A stretch of 64,000 bases of DNA from Leucosporidium creatinivorum (lineage: Eukaryota > Basidiomycota > Microbotryomycetes > Leucosporidiales > Leucosporidiaceae). The translations under genes were made by a program, and so were the position numbers. A model generated the notes under the pieces. The model saw only the letters and a list, made by a program, of their open reading frames with translations, was not told where the DNA came from and did not search any database. The stretch covers positions 186,001-250,000 of the forward strand of contig BCKL01000020.1 of NCBI GenBank assembly GCA_001600635.1, in the 5' to 3' direction. Below are positions 35,341-46,357 of the stretch, piece after piece. Every line of letters begins with the position of its first letter. Position 1 is the first letter of the stretch.

Positions 35341-35718
35341 GGCTGTTCGGTAGCAGGCGGTCAGCGCTGGGAGTGAGGGGCGAGCTGAGAATGAAGGGCT
35401 CACTGAGGGAAGTAGCTGCAGCTGTAGGTCACCCGCTGCTGCTTGATCTTGCTGGACAGCTCGTTCTGGTCGAAGGGAAAGCCTTCAGAGCCGCCTCGAC
35501 GATTCGACGTCCGTCCCTCGGAGGAGAAGCGAACTGTGCGAGAGGGGAGGTCATAGCTCAAATCTGTAGTGGAGCAGCAAGGCGCTACATCTGAGCTTTT
35601 GTGCTGTCCCGAAGCCGTTCGAAGCGGATCCTCCGCGATTTGGCCAGAGCCAACGAGCAGCGAGCGGAGCACTTCGCCTCTTTCCCTTCGCCGTCATCGC
35701 TCAGAGTGTCATCTCACC
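35341..35718. other. Divergent promoter region between two F-box-like genes
   Basis: Nothing coding is seen. The two start codons point away from each other, so both promoters must lie in this 0.38 kb. Confidence 0.5.
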
Positions 35719-37142
35719 ATGTCGACTGTACGTTAGCAGCTCCGATACGTCTTAAGCTACAGCTGACCTCTTTCTACCAACCTACAGCTCCCCTCACCGC
35801 CAGACTCGACCCCGCAAGACTCCAAACCGCTCCCTTCGCTGCCGCTCGAGCTACTATCCTACATCGTCCAACTCACAGCAGAGGACTACACCTGCACCTT
35901 CGACCCACCCTCCGCCGCCTCGCCCTCCTCCGCCCAAGCCCTCGCCTCCCTTTCGCTCGTTTCGCGCTCCCTTCGCCAACTCGCCCAGCCGTTGCTCTTC
36001 GCCGAAGTCACAATCGGAAGCAAGGTCCAGCTGGAGCGATTCTTCGCCGCTGTAGGGGAGATTGAACTCGTTTGGCCGTTGACTGTAGGGCTGTTGGTGC
36101 GGACTTTGAGGGTGGGGAAGCTGGAGAACTCAACGAGTATGGCTTCGTTGCTGTGGCAGGGAGCTTTGGAGTTGACGACGGCGGAGGATTACCGATTGGA
36201 GGACTTGCTGAGGGCGTGCAGCAAGGTCAAGGTGCTCAAGCTCGCTTCGGTGGAGAAGGTCGCCTTGGAGAGCCTGAGGTTCACTCCCGGTGAGCTCGCT
36301 TGAGGGGTGTATAATAGTACGAAAGCGTAGCTGACTTTCAACTCGCAGATCTACAATCACTGTACATCTGGAGCTGCGACCTACGCCTCTACGACATGCC
36401 ACCCTCGGCGCTCTCGGACATCTCGCTCAACTCGGACGATGAAGTCTCGGCGCCCTCCCCACCCGCCGTCTCTCCTGATCCGGCACCTCGCTGGACCCCC
36501 TGCATTCCCCAACTCAAGCACCTCTACTTCACCGACATTTCGCTCTCCCTCGCCATCGTCGACTCGCTCCTCGCCCCCTCGGCTCTGCCCTTACTCTCGA
36601 CTCTATCCTTCGCCTTGAACGACTTCCGCGATCCCGGCTCGGCCGAGCACTGGAGACTCAACGGGACGACCATGCCCATCATGTCGCAAGTGCACTCCCT
36701 CTCCACCTCCGACAACATCGACGTCACCTTCGCCGAAGCCACCAACCTCGCCTTCCTCGACTGTTGGCACCTAGCCCTCACCTCGGACACGATCCGCCAC
36801 CTCCCCCCTTCGATTCGCTTCCTCCGCTTAAACCCTATTGAATCCCTCCGGCTCTTCAAAGCCGACCTCTTCACCCAAGCCTGGCAGAAGTACGAAGGCT
36901 CGGTCCTTCCTCGATTGGAGGAGATCTGGGTCCCAGCCAATTACGAGGAGGACAAGACGTACGATGGCTTGCGAGAGATGTGTAAAAAGAAGGGTGTTAG
37001 GCTGGTGTATGAGACGAGGATCCATTGGGAGGAGGGGACGAAGATGGATGAGGAGAGCGCGTATGACAAGCCTTACTGGGAGCTGGCGAGGAGGGTGGAG
37101 AAGATCCTGGATGAGGAGAGGAGGAAGGGGATTGATTTGTAG
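35719..37142 (+). CDS. F-box-like/LRR protein
   Basis: Three exons (35719-35727, 35788-36289, 36349-37142) sum to 1,305 nt, or 434 residues. The first exon encodes only Met-Ser-Thr. The F-box-like core is LPSLPLELLSYIVQL ... ASLSLVSRSLRQLAQPLLFAE, followed by LTVGLLVRTLRVG. LRR-like segments are LEDLLRACSKVKVLKLAS, DLQSLYIWSCDLRLYD, CIPQLKHLYFTDISLSLAI and LAFLDCWHLAL. The C terminus is charged and helical (KPYWELARRVEKILDEERRKG). It belongs to the same loose family as its neighbours but is not a close duplicate of any. The tiny first exon is supported by the frame and by a GTACGT donor and CTACAG acceptor. Confidence 0.8.
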
Positions 37143-37937
37143 TCGAGAGAACGACCCTCAAGCCTCCACCATCGAGATTAGCCTGCGCCGAGAAGGAGAA
37201 AGCGAACGCCGAGATGTGCTGTAATGGTGCTTGAGAGACTCTGATAGCTGCCTCAAGGCTTGATGTAGTACATAAATGGTCCTGAGCTCGACTTCGTGCA
37301 CAATGTAGGATTCCACACCAAGAATGTGACGCCGGCGCGCCTGGAGCACGCCGACGAGGTGCAGAAGCTGTGTAGTGGATGTTGAGCAGCAGGGGTACAG
37401 CAGAGAGCGTATTTCGGGCCTGTAGGTGACCCCTGCTGTAATATGTGACGAGCCAAACACCCCTTTTTGCAGTCCAGGCTCGCTTGGACTTGAGCTCGCC
37501 TCTCTCGCTCTCCCTCTCCTCCTCTCTCTCCTCCCTCTCTCATCTCTTCGCTTCTTGGTCGAGCTCTCTTGGTCGGCTACAGGACAACTCGTACACCTCC
37601 AGGGTCCCTCTTTAAGCTACAGCTAATCAGCTACAGCTTCGCCCTCTTCGCCCCGTCCTTTCGTCCCTCAACATCCCGCCTTTCCCACGCTAGCAGCTCC
37701 CAATCTCGCTAGTAATCGACTCGACTGCTTTACTACATAAGCACAGCAGTACACCAGAGTAGTGCCCCATCGTCCTACGACTCTTCTACATCCCTTTACG
37801 ACCTGAATTACTCGCCTCGTCGTCCCCAACTCTCGACTCGACTTGCTCCGCTCGCTCCAGCTTCCAACAGCTCGGTACAGCTTCTTGCACCTCTTTCAAC
37901 AGTCCTACACCCCGCCTTCACCTCCCTTACGTCGACC
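37143..37937. other. Intergenic, about 0.8 kb, upstream of the cyclin gene
   Basis: No gene is supported. The right half is pyrimidine-rich and contains two close copies of AGCTACAGCT near 37610-37637. This is presumably promoter and leader of the B-type cyclin. Confidence 0.45.
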
Positions 37938-40299
37938 ATGTCGCAACCCGCTGGACAATCCAAGGTCAGTCAACTCTCCCTCCCTTTCAACGCGACCGGC
38001 ACGGGGCGGAGCAGCTTCCAGGGGTGTGCTGCAGGGTCAGGGAGGTGTCTACTACTAGTAGCCACCTACTCCGCTACACTTCGGATCCTAAGAGCCATGT
38101 TGAACGACTCCATACCCAGCGCCCGAACCAAACATTGACCCGGACCCGCTGACGCCCTCGCTCGCTACCTCCCTACAGGTCGCCCGTCCTCGTCGAGCAT
38201 CTCGCGCGCCCGTCCGTCTCGGCGACGAGAACTCTGTCGTCTCGACTTCAGCAGCAGCAGGCCACAACCCTCGTCTCATTGGCAAAACGTCGACCGCATC
38301 CCTCGCCGCCGCTGGTCGTCTCGTCGGAGGTCAGAAGCCTACCGTCTCGGTCTCGACAGCAGGAGGAGCCGTAGCGGGTGGCAGCAAGATTAGTGTCGGC
38401 GTTGCACCTGTAGCTGCTGCATCCAGGAGGGCGCTCGGAGATGTTTCCAACGCCAACTCGAGGGTGAGTGCTCGCCGCGACTTGGGCCAGCTGGAACGCC
38501 GAAAGTTGACTGATCGTCCCCTCCCTACTCGCCTACAGATCTCGGTCGCCTCGGACCGCACCTCAAAAGACTCTCTCAACGCCATCGTCAAGCCCGCCGC
38601 CGGCTCTGGTCGCTCGCGCACCACCACCGCCTCCTCTTCCACCTCCACCTCCCAGCAACCGGCTCCCCAACCCCCTTCCTCGACGGGCATGGGCCTCTCC
38701 CGCCTGAAGATTGGATCCAGCAGCGTCGTCCCCGCCGCCAAAGCCGCTCGTGGAGCCTCCCGCGTCGCCTCCAACGCTTCGCTCGCCCCGCCGAACGTCA
38801 AGGGCCTGGGGACTTCCCTTCGTGGTGCTGAGTGGGGAGGAGCGGTGCAGGATGAGGGAGAGATGGAGTTCCTTCGTGATCAGCAGGCGAGTGTTGGGCT
38901 GGGGATCGGCGCAGAGGGAAGTCAGGATTGGACGGGCGACAAGATGTCGAGGGAGCAGCAAGCGTACCTTCCTTCTTCCTCGGCGTTCACCTCCCCCTCG
39001 CTCGCGGCTTCGCACAAGCGTGGACACCTCGACGTCGAGGAGGAGGAGGAGGAAGTCGACAGCGATGATGATGATGGCGTCGGCTCCAAGGTCCGGATTG
39101 TCGACCCTTCGGTGATGGCGGATCCGGAGGATTGGGTGCGCAATGTTGAGGAGGAGGAGGAGGTCGAGAATGAGAGGATTCTGGAGGAGATCAAGCAGGA
39201 GTTTGATGAGCAGTTGGATTATTGGGATACGACGATGGTCGCCGAGTACTCGGAGGAGATCTTTGAGTACATGGGCGAGTTGGAGGATGCCGCCATGCCC
39301 AACCCGAGGTACATGGATCACCAGAGTGAGATCGAGTGGTGAGTTCTTGTAGCGCCGTCGTCTTCTGTCGCCGAGCTGACCTCCCTCCCTCCTTCCCTTC
39401 GCTGCAACAGGCCGATGCGCACGACACTCATCGACTGGCTCCTCCAAGTCCACATGCGCTACCACATGCTCCCCGAGACGCTCTGGATCGCCATCAACAT
39501 TGTCGACCGCTTCCTCTCGAACCGAGTCGTCTCGCTCGTCAAGTTCCAACTCGTCGGAGTCACGGCCATGTTCGTCGCGGCCAAGTACGAGGAGATCATG
39601 GCTCCCAGGTGAGTTCCCTCTGCTCCACACTCGTCGTTGAGCGGCGCTGACTCGACCTCTCGACTCCACAGCGTCGACGAATTCGTCTTCATGACCGAAG
39701 GCGGCTACACTCGCGACGAGATCCTCAAAGGCGAGCGCATCATCCTCCAATCCCTCGAGTTCAACATCTCGCCCTACTGCTCCCCCTACTCTTGGGTCCG
39801 CCGCATCTCCAAGGCCGACGACTACGACATCCAAACGAGGACCCTGTCCAAATTCCTCATGGAGGTCACCCTGTTGGATCATCGCTTCCTGAGGGCCAAG
39901 CCGAGTATGATTGCGGCGATTGGGATGTACCTCGCTAGGAGGATGTTGGGTGGGGAGTGGGTGAGTGCTTGAGCTGTTGAGCTTGAGAGAGAGTGGGAGC
40001 TGACCAACGAACTCGCGCCGAGCAGAACGACTCCTTCATCTACTACTCCAACTACACCGAGGCGCAACTGCTCGTGCCCTCGGGCTTCCTCCTCGAGTCC
40101 ATCGTGGCGTCCGACTTTGACCAGAAGTTTGTGTACAAGAAGTACGCCAACAAGAGTGAGTCGTCGTGGTTCTCTCGCTTCCCGTTTCCGGCGTCGGCGC
40201 TCATCTCTCTTCTCCCTCCACCCACTCGCAGAGTTCCTCAAGGCCTCCATCTTTGCTCGCAACTGGGCTCGCCAAAACGCCGCCGACAATGCTGTCTAG
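37938..40299 (+). CDS. Mitotic B-type cyclin with destruction box
   Basis: Regulatory subunit of Cdk1 for entry into mitosis. About seven exons give roughly 600 residues. The first exon (37938-37964) is nine codons. A destruction box, RRALGDVSN, lies near residue 90 (about 38425-38450), the signal for APC/C-driven degradation. The middle is disordered with an acidic run (DVEEEEEEVDSDDDDG). The cyclin core has YMDHQSEIEW then PMRTTLIDWLLQVHMRYHML, WIAINIVDRFLS, KFQLVGVTAMFVAAKYEEI and FVFMTEGGYTRDEIL, followed by the C-terminal cyclin fold (LSKFLMEVTLLDHRFL, PSMIAAIGMYLARRML). It ends ARQNAADNAV. It resembles Cdc13/Clb1-type cyclins. Intron 1 is long (214 nt). Confidence 0.94.
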
Positions 40300-41370
40300 A
40301 TCACCCTCCTCCCCCTCGCTGGGTGAGAAAGGACGGCCGGCTCGTCTCTTCTTGCTCCCCTCCTCCCTTCGTCTTTCTCTCGCTTCATGACTACCCCCCT
40401 ACCACCTCACACACACTCTGCACTTGATATACCACCACTCTACACTTTTCTGTACCCCCCTCCACCTCTCGCATTCCCCCTGCCTTCCCTCTCGCAGCTC
40501 GCTTTCTCCGAAGTCGTCTCGCGCTCTCTGCTTCGGCGGATTGAGCTACAGATGATGGAGGAGATGGTTTGTTCGTACAGGATTGCAGGTTTCCCTTTTT
40601 GCTTCGGCCTCTACTTGCTAAGACGACGTGTTTGCTACCATTTTCGAGCTGCGCCGAGTGTTCGAGAGATCGCCGAGCGTGCGCCGAGCAGCTTGGAGAG
40701 GCCGAGCGAGTGTGTGAGCGCGAGTAGACGACAACTGTCCTTCCCATCAACTTTGACAGCGACTGAAGAGCCCTATGCAGCTCATTCGCTCCTCTCATTG
40801 CCGCTCGAACCCCCTGCGGCCCGCGCAGGTCGCAGCGCCGAGGGGCAGACGGACGAGAAGTTGAATTGCCTCTCTCTCTCTTTGATCTTTCTGCTCGGGT
40901 TTTCTCTTCTGCTTGACTACAGTACAGGCTCCTGTCTGGGACGCGTAAGGCGGAAAAGGGTGGTGACGCGCTGGGGGGCTGTGCCTCAAAGGCGAGCGCG
41001 CGACTTAGGTTGAGGCGGAGAGGTCGGAGGGGGACTCGAGGGGAGAGAAGGACGGGGGGTGTGAGAGCAGAAATGGGCTGGCCGAGAGAGCAGGCTGATG
41101 AAGTACAGGACTGCAAGGCCAAGCTCGGTGCTGGGAGGGCGATCGAAGTAAGTTGCACAAGGCAAAAAGCTATCGGTCGATTTCAAGCAGCGAGCATTCC
41201 CAACGGTCTCTCGGCCTTGCTCGTCTTCGTCGCTTCTCTTTCTCTTCCCCTTCACTTCACTTCTCACCGCTTTCTTCTCTCGTTTTCTTCGCTTTCGAGT
41301 CTCACTACACGACACCTCTTCTTCGCTACTACCTTTAACGACCCTTTCACACCTCACAACCTCTTCAAAC
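40300..41370. other. Intergenic, about 1.07 kb
   Basis: No coding region is supported. The stretch has several CGCCGAG copies (around 40650-40690) and a strongly pyrimidine-rich leader just before the next start codon. Confidence 0.45.
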
Positions 41371-42666
41371 ATGGTTCACGTCGCTGCTTCCCTCGTCGCC
41401 CTCTCCGCCCTCGCTACCAGCGCTTACGCCGCCGCCGCCTCGGTCAACACCCCTACTTCCCTCATCCAGTGCCAGCCTTACCAGCTCAGTAAGTCCTCGC
41501 TCTCTCGTACTTGCAGACGAGAAATTCGACCGGGAGGGAAGAGGAACGCGCGCTCAAGAAGCTGACACGTCCCGCTCTCTCTTTTGCCTTGTTTCTGTGC
41601 AGCCTGGACCGAGGGAGAGGGTGGAGTGAGTCCTTAACTACTTGCCTGCAGCTTAATACGACGCGTTCGAGCTCTTCGACGCGCCCAGCGGATTTCGGTT
41701 GGCTGACTCTCAGCTTCGCCTCGTCCTTCCTCTTCTCTCGCTTCTCTCCTCCGCCCGCCTCGCTCGCCCTCTCTCCTTACCTTCCTACAGCCTTAGTGAG
41801 TCTTTTCTTTTCGCACTGCGACTTGAGCGAGTTTCGAGGACGCGCGGAAGAACCGAAAGCTGACCCTTCCTTCCCGCACGCTCCCTGCCCTTCCTCTTCC
41901 CTTTCCCGCAACTTTCCCTCAATAGCTTCCTTTCCGTTCTTCCCGGAGGACAGGCTAGCGCCGCCCCCATTGAGCAGCTCGGCACATTCCAGGAGGGAAC
42001 CAACTCGTTCACCTGGTGCGCTTTGACCCTTTCGGACGCCGTGATTCGCAACCCCGAAGCTGACCTTGCCTGCGTCTCGCGCCCTACAGGACCGTCAACG
42101 TCCCCTCGGGAACCTCGGTGACCATCGCCATCACCGACAAGTCGGGACAGCCCAACTACGCCGACCAGGTCACCGTTCTCGCTGGCTCTGATTCGTGCAA
42201 GCTCGTCGCCGTCGACGGATCCGACGCCTCGGTCGTCGCCAACTCGGGAGCCGCTGGAGCCACCTCGGCTGCTGCTGGATCTTCGACCGCTGCCGTCGGA
42301 GGAGGACTCAACACCCCCCGCTCCTCCCCTGGACCTGCTGGATCCGCCACCTCCAAGGCTGGAGCCGCTGCCTCGTCGGCTAAGAGTGGAGCTTCGTCCG
42401 TCGCTGGCGACGCTACCTCGGCCGCTGCTGCGTGAGTTGAACTTTCGAGCTCGTTTCGGCGCTTCTCCCACCCGTCCTGCTCGGCGTTCGCCCTTGACTT
42501 GGCCATTCTGCCTCCTCGCCTCGCTTTTCCGAACACGAGCTGACCTCTCTTCTTTCAATACTACAGCGCCACCTCGGCTGCCGGTGGAGCCACCTCGGGA
42601 GCCAACAAGTTCGCCCTCTCCGGATTCGCCGTCCTCGGTGCCGCCGCCCTCGCCATCGTTGCCTAA
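41371..42666 (+). CDS. Kre9/KNH-like serine-rich GPI-type cell-wall protein, tandem copy 1
   Basis: Six exons: 41371-41488, 41603-41625, 41791-41795, 41926-42015, 42090-42431, 42567-42666. They total 678 nt, or 225 residues. The signal peptide is MVHVAASLVALSALATSAYA. The Ig-like Kre9/KNH domain follows: TPTSLIQCQPYQLTWTEGEG, GPYFLSVLPGGQ, TFQEGTNSFTWTVNVPSGTS and VTIAITDKSGQPNYADQVTV, with cysteine at the end of the domain. A Ser/Ala-rich stalk and a hydrophobic C terminus (FALSGFAVLGAAALAIVA) fit a GPI-attachment signal. The third exon is only 5 nt (CCTTA) and supplies the Pro and most of the Tyr of the conserved PY(F/Y)LS motif. Wall or surface function is inferred from the family. Confidence 0.86.
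41791..41795 (+). other. Five-base internal microexon
   Basis: CCTTA is flanked by CTACAG and GTGAGT. Including it joins GGT GGA to C TTC CTT TCC and yields GGPYFLSV, matching PYYLSI in the neighbouring paralogue. It also makes the whole coding sequence divisible by three. Confidence 0.75.
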
Positions 42667-43461
42667 ACAGCTTCAATGACTCTCCCACGCTAGCATCCCA
42701 CCAACAAATGACGTGACAAGAGCGGGATCTCTAGTCATGTCGCCTCCCGCCCGCGCTCGCCAACGACGAATGGACGTTTAGAATCTCCCTCTCCCACCCC
42801 TCCCTCCTCGCTTCTTCGGCTTTGCTTCTCCTTCTCCCCTTTTTATCAACCCTTCTCCCTCCCCCTAACCCCCTGCTAAATACTGCAACGCACCTTCTTT
42901 CTGTACCGAACTTACTCGTCGAGGCGTTGTGCTCGGCGCTCGAGAGGAGAGGGAGATCGTCCGAGGAGGCTTGAGGCGGAGAAGCAACGCTGGGACGTGT
43001 TGAACTGCATGCTGATACTACGACTTGAGGCTTGGAGCGTGGAGAGGGATGGGAATGCGCACCCGAGCGCGACAGGATCGCGTTGTTGCGCAGCTCGGCT
43101 TTGCAGGAGGTGAGGAGCAGCGAGGGTCCGAGTGCGCCGAGCTCAGCTCCGGAGGGCGTGGCAGGGCGACTGGGGGTACTGTGTGATACCGCAGAATAGG
43201 ATCGCAGAGCTGTAGGGCGGTGCATGAGACCCACGACGCGGAGGGCTCAGTTCGCAGCTCGCTGGCCGGGGCAGCTCGACGGCTGCGCGCAATCTTGCGT
43301 TCAAGAGTGAGAATTCGAAGGAGATTGCTTCTTGTCTCTACTCTTTACTCTTCCCGGCACTCGCCGCACTCTGCACGTCGTCTCATCCCCCTGCTCAGCG
43401 AAGCAAGCTGACCTCGGTGCTCCCCTTCCTCAGCTCTCTCTTCCTCCCCAACTCCACAAAC
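42667..43461. other. Intergenic between the two wall-protein paralogues
   Basis: No gene is seen. It holds the 3' UTR of copy 1 and the promoter of copy 2, with pyrimidine-rich DNA before the start codon. Confidence 0.45.
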
Positions 43462-44345
43462 ATGCGTTCCTCCACCCTCGCCTTCCTCTCCCTCTCTCTC
43501 GTCTCATCAGCCCTCGCCTCCGTCAACTCCCCCGCCTCTCTCATCGAATGCCAGCCTTCCCTTCTCTGTACGTGCTGTTCGCCGAATCTGAATCGAGTTG
43601 AGTGAGATAGCTGACCCGTCGCTTGCTGCTGCGCACGATGATTAGCGTGGACGGCTACGACTTCCCCTTACTACCTCTCTATCATTGAGGATGGCGATGC
43701 GGCCAATATGTGAGCCCTCTTGCTGGCAGGGATGCAGGTTCGGCGATGGTTGGAACACCGTTAGAGCCGCTGCTGACGAGATCAACACCCCTCCAATCCA
43801 TAGCGCCGAGAACCTCGGTACTTTCACCGATACGAGCTACACCTGGGTAAGCTTTTCGTCTCTCCCCTCGCTCCCGCTCACCCTCCATCCCGAGCTCCGA
43901 GTCGACTGACCTTTCGCCGAACCCTGGACAGACTGTTGACCTCGCCGCCGGCACGAACGTCTCCATCGCCCTCACCGACGGAACAGGACAAGCGTACTAC
44001 TCCTCTTCCGTGCTCATCATCGCTGGATCGTCGACTAGCTGCCTTGGAACCAACTCGGCGACGACGGATACCGCTGCTGCTGGCGGGTCCACGGCGGCCG
44101 GATCCTCGGCTGCTGGTTCGTCGACGGGGAGGTAAGCTCGAACGTGTTGCTCCTGGAGAAGCGAGCAGAGGCTGACGCGATCGCACTGCAGCTCTACTAT
44201 CAAGTCCAGCTCGGCGACCGGCACAAGCTCGGCCTCTTCCTCAGCCACGAGCTCCGCCTCCTCGAGCACCTCAGGAGCCAGCGCCCACCAAATTGGATCT
44301 GGTCTCTTGGCTCTCGCTGCGGGTGCGGCTGCTTTCGCTCTCTAG
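43462..44345 (+). CDS. Kre9/KNH-like serine-rich GPI-type cell-wall protein, tandem copy 2
   Basis: Five exons (43462-43567, 43646-43709, 43765-43846, 43932-44131, 44192-44345) sum to 606 nt, or 201 residues. Signal peptide MRSSTLAFLSLSLVSSALA is followed by VNSPASLIECQPSLLSWT, SPYYLSIIEDGDAA, LGTFTDTSYTWTVDLAAGT and NVSIALTDGTGQAYYSSSV, then a Cys, a Ser/Gly/Ala stalk and a hydrophobic end (GLLALAAGAAAFAL) as a GPI signal. The domain parallels copy 1 along its length, but here the PYYLS motif lies within one ordinary exon. The acceptor of exon 3 is the least certain junction. Confidence 0.85.
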
Positions 44346-45043
44346 ACGACCAACCAAGAAGACCACATCTTCGCCGAAACGACCGACCGAGCTTGGACCT
44401 GGAGTGGTGAAAACCCATAGACACTCGCCCGCCCAACTATGTCATTAGAACCCTTCCATACTCTCCATTACCCCCCTCTGCATTCCATCTATCCTTCCCC
44501 AATTGCAAACGATACGAACCTTGATCGTTCGGCGCCGGCGGTTCGGCGAGGGTTGAGCGCGAATGACTAGCTTGTAGAGGCCGTCCTGGACGCAGCGTGT
44601 CGAGTGATGACACGCTTGAACTTTCGAGAAGCTCGTCTGCTTGTACGTAAGCCTACAAAAGCTCCAATCGTCGTTTCGGCGATGCTTCGGCACTCAGTTT
44701 AAATCGAATCTTGGACCAATCGCTGCTCCTCTACCCGCTCTTCTTTCTGCTTTCTCGCACTCCCAGCATCGCTCTTCTACTCCCCTACAGACCCGCAGCC
44801 GATTTCGACCTTCGGAAGATGAGCGCAAGTGGCCTATGACGCCCCTGCCCCCGAGGCTGGGCGAGCGCTTGAGGGCGTTGAGGACTTGCGAGCTTTCTTA
44901 CTCCTTCCACGTCCTCGAAATCCAGCTCAAACTCGTAAGTCGTTCTACAGCTCACCACTGCTGCTTCGTATGCTGACCTGCTGCTCCCCTTACAGCTCCA
45001 CCACCACACCCCACCACCACACCTCACTCACAACTCAGTCGCA
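44346..45043. other. Intergenic with a spliced leader for the small protein gene
   Basis: The right part has a good intron (GTAAGT at about 44936, GCTGAC and TTACAG at about 44996) that lies in the 5' leader of the small protein. A seven-codon upstream frame beginning at 44819 (MSASGL) precedes it. Otherwise nothing is seen. Confidence 0.5.
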
Positions 45044-45223
45044 ATGGCCCCTCCCCAAGCTACCTCCGACGCCGCTGCCGAGCACAAGAAGGCCTCTGAG
45101 GCTACTACCGGACACCACGGCGAGGAGCACAAGGCGCACAACAAGCCCGCTCACGAGTTTGGATCCACTGGCAAGCCCATGACCACGCAAGCTGATCTTA
45201 CCAAGAAGGTCGATGAGGAGTAA
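45044..45223 (+). CDS. Small hydrophilic protein, 59 residues
   Basis: One exon of 180 nt. The protein starts MAPPQATSDAAAEHKKASE, continues with a His/Glu/Lys-rich middle (TGHHGEEHKAHNKPAHEFG) and ends ADLTKKVDEE. There is no membrane segment or cysteine. The composition (Ala, Glu, Lys, His; no hydrophobic core) suggests an unfolded, stress-type small protein, but I recognise no family. Support comes from a full intron in the 5' leader placed just upstream, a purine start context and an immediate in-frame stop. A possible upstream micro-ORF (44819-44839) could regulate it. Confidence 0.65.
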   Translation: MAPPQATSDAAAEHKKASEATTGHHGEEHKAHNKPAHEFGSTGKPMTTQADLTKKVDEE

Positions 45224-45501
45224 TGCCAACATGGCGTAGTCCAGTACATAGGAAAATGGAAAGCAGTACACAGCAGATCTTGCTCGGTGGGAGCAGAGAG
45301 AAATTGAGCGAGCCATCGCCGAACCAGAACTGCTGCCTCGCCGGCTTGCTGCTCGTCGACTTCTTTTGCTCGGACGGGACGAGTGGGGATGGCACTGCGA
45401 AAGCGGAGGCTTCATTTCGTATCGAGGCGAGGGGGGGAGAGTATCAAGGGGGTCGGATCAAGCTATCAGAGCAAGGGTGAATCCTTCGGCGCCGAGGGAG
45501 C

Positions 45502-46357
45502 TTAGACGGAAGCGGCCTTAGCGAGGTCGGCGAGCGCCTCCTTGCGCTTGAAGCGGGCGTCCTCGATGACTCCGGCGTCTGTATTGTGGTATTCTTTGTC
45601 AGCAACTCATCTCGGGCGGGAGGAAGGGAAAGGAAGCCAGCGCCGAGCAGGACTCACCGGCGTCGGAAGAGAAGTTGCCCGACCACGAGACGTAGGTCGA
45701 TCCCTCGAGAGGTCCAGAGGTGATGGGCGAGAGCTCAATCTTGGAGACGACGGAGGAGTAGGTGAGGGAAGGCTCGGCGGAGACGACGGAGTAGGTGATC
45801 GAGTGGTTGATCGCTGTTGGGGTTGAAGGGAAGTCAGCAGGATGTAAGAAAATGTATCGAAGTAGACGGGCAGTGGTGCAGAGGTGCAATGGGAGGGGAG
45901 GGGAGATGGGACGAGCGAAGGTAAACGCTTCGCGAGCAGCGAAATGAGACGAACACGAGTGCTCCTCCTGCTTCACCTGCAGCTTGGTACCATCGGTGAA
46001 CTCCCAATCGTAGACGTCAGCCTCAGAACTGGTGCCAGAAGCTGCAGAATGCGAGATCAGCGATGCGGGGCAAGGACTTTCCAGCTCAAGTTACTCACCA
46101 GCAGACGAGCTCTTGAGGGCCGACCACCAGGAGGAGAACTCTCCAAGCTTGACCTTGTGCCAGGTAGCCGAGAGGGACTGTCAAAATGTACATTGGAGCG
46201 AGAAACGAGCGTTAGAGAGCTGGGATCTGTGGATGACGATTTCTCGGCTCCTGCTGTATGAAAGTAGCTCGAGGGTGGCTGGGGGTGATCGCGATGAGGT
46301 TGTGCGTACCGAGTTCACAATCGTCGACTCCAAAACATAGGTACTGGTGGGAATCAT
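45502..46357 (-). CDS. Bet v1/SRPBCC-like ligand-binding fold protein
   Basis: Five exons on the minus strand (46357-46310, 46177-46099, 46041-45955, 45813-45658, 45578-45502) sum to 447 nt, or 148 residues, the usual size for the START/Bet v1 fold. It starts MIPTSTYVLESTIVNSSLSA (first strand and helix), then TWHKVKLGEFSSWWSALKSS, VYDWEFTDGTKLQVK and HSITYSVVSAEPSLTYSSV. The end is STYVSWSGNFSSDADAGVIE and KRKEALADLAKAASV, the long C-terminal helix. This order matches fungal polyketide-cyclase/Bet v1-like proteins, which bind small hydrophobic ligands; the ligand is unknown. One donor is GTTCGT (after CACTCGT), chosen because it keeps the alignment. Confidence 0.85.

Noticed and set aside
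38563-39882. Minus-strand frame of 439 codons opposite the cyclin
   Set aside because: The plus strand encodes an unmistakable cyclin box and spans the same introns; the antisense reading has no domain.
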